NCBI GenBank assembly: GCA_003241965.1
Contig: QBMB01000032.1
Location: forward strand, 411 to 42,144
DNA length: 41,734 nucleotides
Reading direction: 5' to 3'
Source: Burkholderiales bacterium
Lineage (GTDB): Bacteria; Pseudomonadota; Gammaproteobacteria; Burkholderiales; Burkholderiaceae_C
The stretch's first letter is position 1. Each line of letters begins with the position of its first letter. Positions 39,810 through 41,734 of the stretch are shown piece after piece. Below the pieces are notes generated by a model, which was given only the letters and a program-made list of their open reading frames with translations, made no database searches and was not told the DNA's origin. The position numbers and the translations under genes were made by a program.

Positions 39810-41701
39810 GCACAGAGCGCCCCGACACCTTCGAGGTTGGTCCCGTCAATCCTCAGGCCGCCACTGGCGGCGACTGGGACACGCAGGACGGTACCTTCAC
39901 GGCGCACCGCCGCGACGACATGCTGCACCCGGGACGGTACTGGCGCTGCCGCAATGATCGCGAGGTGCCGTACCCGGGCTTCGCGAACCACAGCCTGCCC
40001 CTGCACGCGCAGCAGATCTACCTCATCACCGATCTGGTGATGTTCGAGGACCGCATCCACTCGGTGCAGGTACTGGACACCCCGTCCAGTGGGCGCACCC
40101 ACAGCTACCCCATCCTGGTGGCGGAGTTCCTGCGGGACTTCGAGCCGGTGGCCGATGAGGAGGCCAAGGCAGCGCGCGCGGCCGAGATGCAAACCATCAT
40201 GAGCGGCGTGAGCGCCATGCAGGCAGAGATGGTGCAGGCTCAAACCGACCCCTTGGGGCTTCCGGGCGTGCGCGAGGCCGCCGAGGAGGCGGTGCAGCAG
40301 TACGAGCAGGAGCAGATTTCCCGCGTGCAGGCGCAAGTGCAAGAGAGGGAGAAGCGCGAAGCCGATCTGCGCCGCATCCACCGCCGCGCTGCGCGCCGCT
40401 CCGCCGAGAAGGGCAACCCGATTGCGCTTCGCCAGATGACCCTGTCCAACTCGGTGAGCGACATACTGCACGAAGGCATCAGCCCGGATGGGGTGTACGA
40501 ACTCACGCTGGAAGCCGGACGCCACATCGCGCGCGGTGAAGCTCTGAGCAAGTGGATCAGCGCCCGCGCCAAAGAGATCGGGCGTGAGCTCGAGCGCCTC
40601 ACACCGTTTTACACCGAGCAGCAGAAGGTGGCGCTGGCCAGCGCGCACAAGGCAATTGCCCACGTCAAGAGCCTCCAGGAGGGCATCCAGACCCTGCGCC
40701 TGTACACCGGTGAGGGCGTGGACGTGGTGCAGGTGCGCCAAGGCAACGACGCGCCCAGCCGTGAACGCCTGACACTCTTACAGGGGAAGCGGTTTGCCGA
40801 CGAAGAACTGGCCATCTGGGCTGATGTGGGCGTTGAGTTCGACTGGCGCTCCGCCGAGCGCTTCTTCACCGCCTTGCGCGAAAACGATGCGCTGCTCGAC
40901 CAGGTGCTGCCAGCCCCGCGCTGCGTGGTCACCATGGCCGTGACGCGCCGGACAATCCGCTACAGCGCGAACATGCACTGGTACGACCGCCTGATCAACG
41001 ACATCGCCAACAAGGCGGTGTTCCTGCTGGTGCGCAACGGCCAGAACGTGCATGCCGTGTATTCAGATGAACCCTCGCACGAGGCGGCTGAGCGCCTGTT
41101 CCCTGCGGCGCACGAGGTCCGGGGCCACTTCGAAGGACTCGACGGCTCCACCATCGGCCTGCACGATGTGCGCTTCGGCAAGGCCAACGCCGATTGGGAG
41201 AGCACCAACCTGCACTACACCCGCCTGCTCATCCTGCTGTGCGGGCTCGACCACCGGGAGCGCCTCTTTGGCGACTTCTACCCGCACGAGCAGGCCATGC
41301 GCATGCTCAGTCTGGATTTTCAGCGGCAGTACTTCCATTTCGTCCACGACGATGAGGAGCACGCCTTGCTGGGCGAGGGCTCGCGCCTGCCGGTGATGGA
41401 GTGGATAGCCGAGCGCAACAGCTACCTGCGCAGCGGCTCGCGCGTGGCCGTGGCACCGGGCAACCAGCTCAAGGCGGTGCAGGGCGCCGGCACCAACATC
41501 CGCAAACTCAAGCCCATCGAGTCGGGCGTGCCCAGCCGGTTCGTGGCGCGCGCCAGCGGGGGCTTTCACAAGGTCCAGATTCCGATGCGCAATCCAGAGC
41601 ATCGGCAGGTGCTGGCCACCGCCTGGCTGGACGGCCCCAAAGCCCCCACCGAGATGGACACCTGGTTCCTGTGCCTGGATGGGTATTTCGGACCAACGTG
41701 A
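39806..41701 (+). CDS. Large hypothetical protein, 631 aa
   Basis: Starts with GTG (STERPDTFEVGPVNPQAA) overlapping the previous stop by four bases. It has an N-terminal region with RYWRCRNDREVPYPGFANHS, a long charged helical part (about 110-280, EQEQISRVQAQVQEREKREA) likely to form a coiled coil, and a C-terminal half with aromatic-rich segments (RTIRYSANMHWYDRLINDIA, LHYTRLLILLCGLDHRERLF). No Walker, nuclease or other catalytic motif that I recognise. Its coupling with the cysteine-knuckle gene suggests a two-protein module. Ends complete at 41701. Confidence 0.65.
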   Translation: MSTERPDTFEVGPVNPQAATGGDWDTQDGTFTAHRRDDMLHPGRYWRCRNDREVPYPGFANHSLPLHAQQIYLITDLVMFEDRIHSVQVLDTPSSGRTHSYPILVAEFLRDFEPVADEEAKAARAAEMQTIMSGVSAMQAEMVQAQTDPLGLPGVREAAEEAVQQYEQEQISRVQAQVQEREKREADLRRIHRRAARRSAEKGNPIALRQMTLSNSVSDILHEGISPDGVYELTLEAGRHIARGEALSKWISARAKEIGRELERLTPFYTEQQKVALASAHKAIAHVKSLQEGIQTLRLYTGEGVDVVQVRQGNDAPSRERLTLLQGKRFADEELAIWADVGVEFDWRSAERFFTALRENDALLDQVLPAPRCVVTMAVTRRTIRYSANMHWYDRLINDIANKAVFLLVRNGQNVHAVYSDEPSHEAAERLFPAAHEVRGHFEGLDGSTIGLHDVRFGKANADWESTNLHYTRLLILLCGLDHRERLFGDFYPHEQAMRMLSLDFQRQYFHFVHDDEEHALLGEGSRLPVMEWIAERNSYLRSGSRVAVAPGNQLKAVQGAGTNIRKLKPIESGVPSRFVARASGGFHKVQIPMRNPEHRQVLATAWLDGPKAPTEMDTWFLCLDGYFGPT

Positions 41702-41734
41702 CCGCTGGTTTCGGTATCGTGACCGAGGATTTCG

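Overview
The window looks like a large accessory replicon (plasmid, or an integrative element with plasmid functions) of a GC-rich betaproteobacterium, most likely Burkholderiales/Comamonadaceae. That placement is inferred from base composition, protein style and the gene mix; no marker gene proves it. Plasmid-type genes are its own replicative helicase DnaB, an actin-type partition operon with a probable centromere, an orphan tyrosine recombinase, and many short overlapping unknown genes with structured leaders. No rRNA, tRNA or CRISPR array was seen.

Layout: (1) 0-4 kb: a degenerate recombinase-fold protein overlapping dnaB, then a CoiA-like protein. (2) 4-8.6 kb: small membrane and unknown genes; two are interrupted by single-base shifts at homopolymers. 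(3) 8.7-18.4 kb: a signalling block with a degenerate receiver and a GAF protein facing a GAF-PAS-histidine kinase with its receiver, then a PAS protein, a CheB-CheR-PAS fusion, a Crp/Fnr-type regulator and a second PAS histidine kinase. (4) 18.69-21.27 kb: a complete IS21-family element (istA/istB) with multi-repeat ends; beside it are four ordered repeats resembling the end of another element. (5) 21.7-23 kb: a secreted HExxH metallopeptidase fused to a c-type cytochrome domain. (6) 23.1-25.9 kb: five unknown plus-strand genes, several overlapping, with paired or competing hairpins in front, closed by a strong terminator. (7) 26.0-29.1 kb, minus strand: a uracil-DNA-glycosylase-fold protein, a 57-residue membrane protein, an unknown protein, and the parM/parR-like operon with its terminator and three 37-bp palindromic repeats upstream. 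(8) 29.1-30.35 kb: a long non-coding stretch with a DnaA box, a candidate promoter and about 430 nt that fold into a dense series of hairpins (two GNRA tetraloops), running into the start of an intact tyrosine recombinase. (9) 31.9-41.7 kb: a DUF805 membrane protein, secreted proteins, a lipoprotein, and three related proteins with paired-cysteine knuckles (33.4, 36.0 and 39.0 kb), two of them followed by a partner gene overlapping by four bases, ending with a 631-residue unknown protein.

The most unusual items are the structured RNA attached to the recombinase, the cysteine-knuckle protein family with its repeated leader motifs, the palindromic centromere-like repeats, the metallopeptidase-cytochrome fusion, and three reading-frame breaks, each repaired by one base in a homopolymer run (possible sequencing errors).
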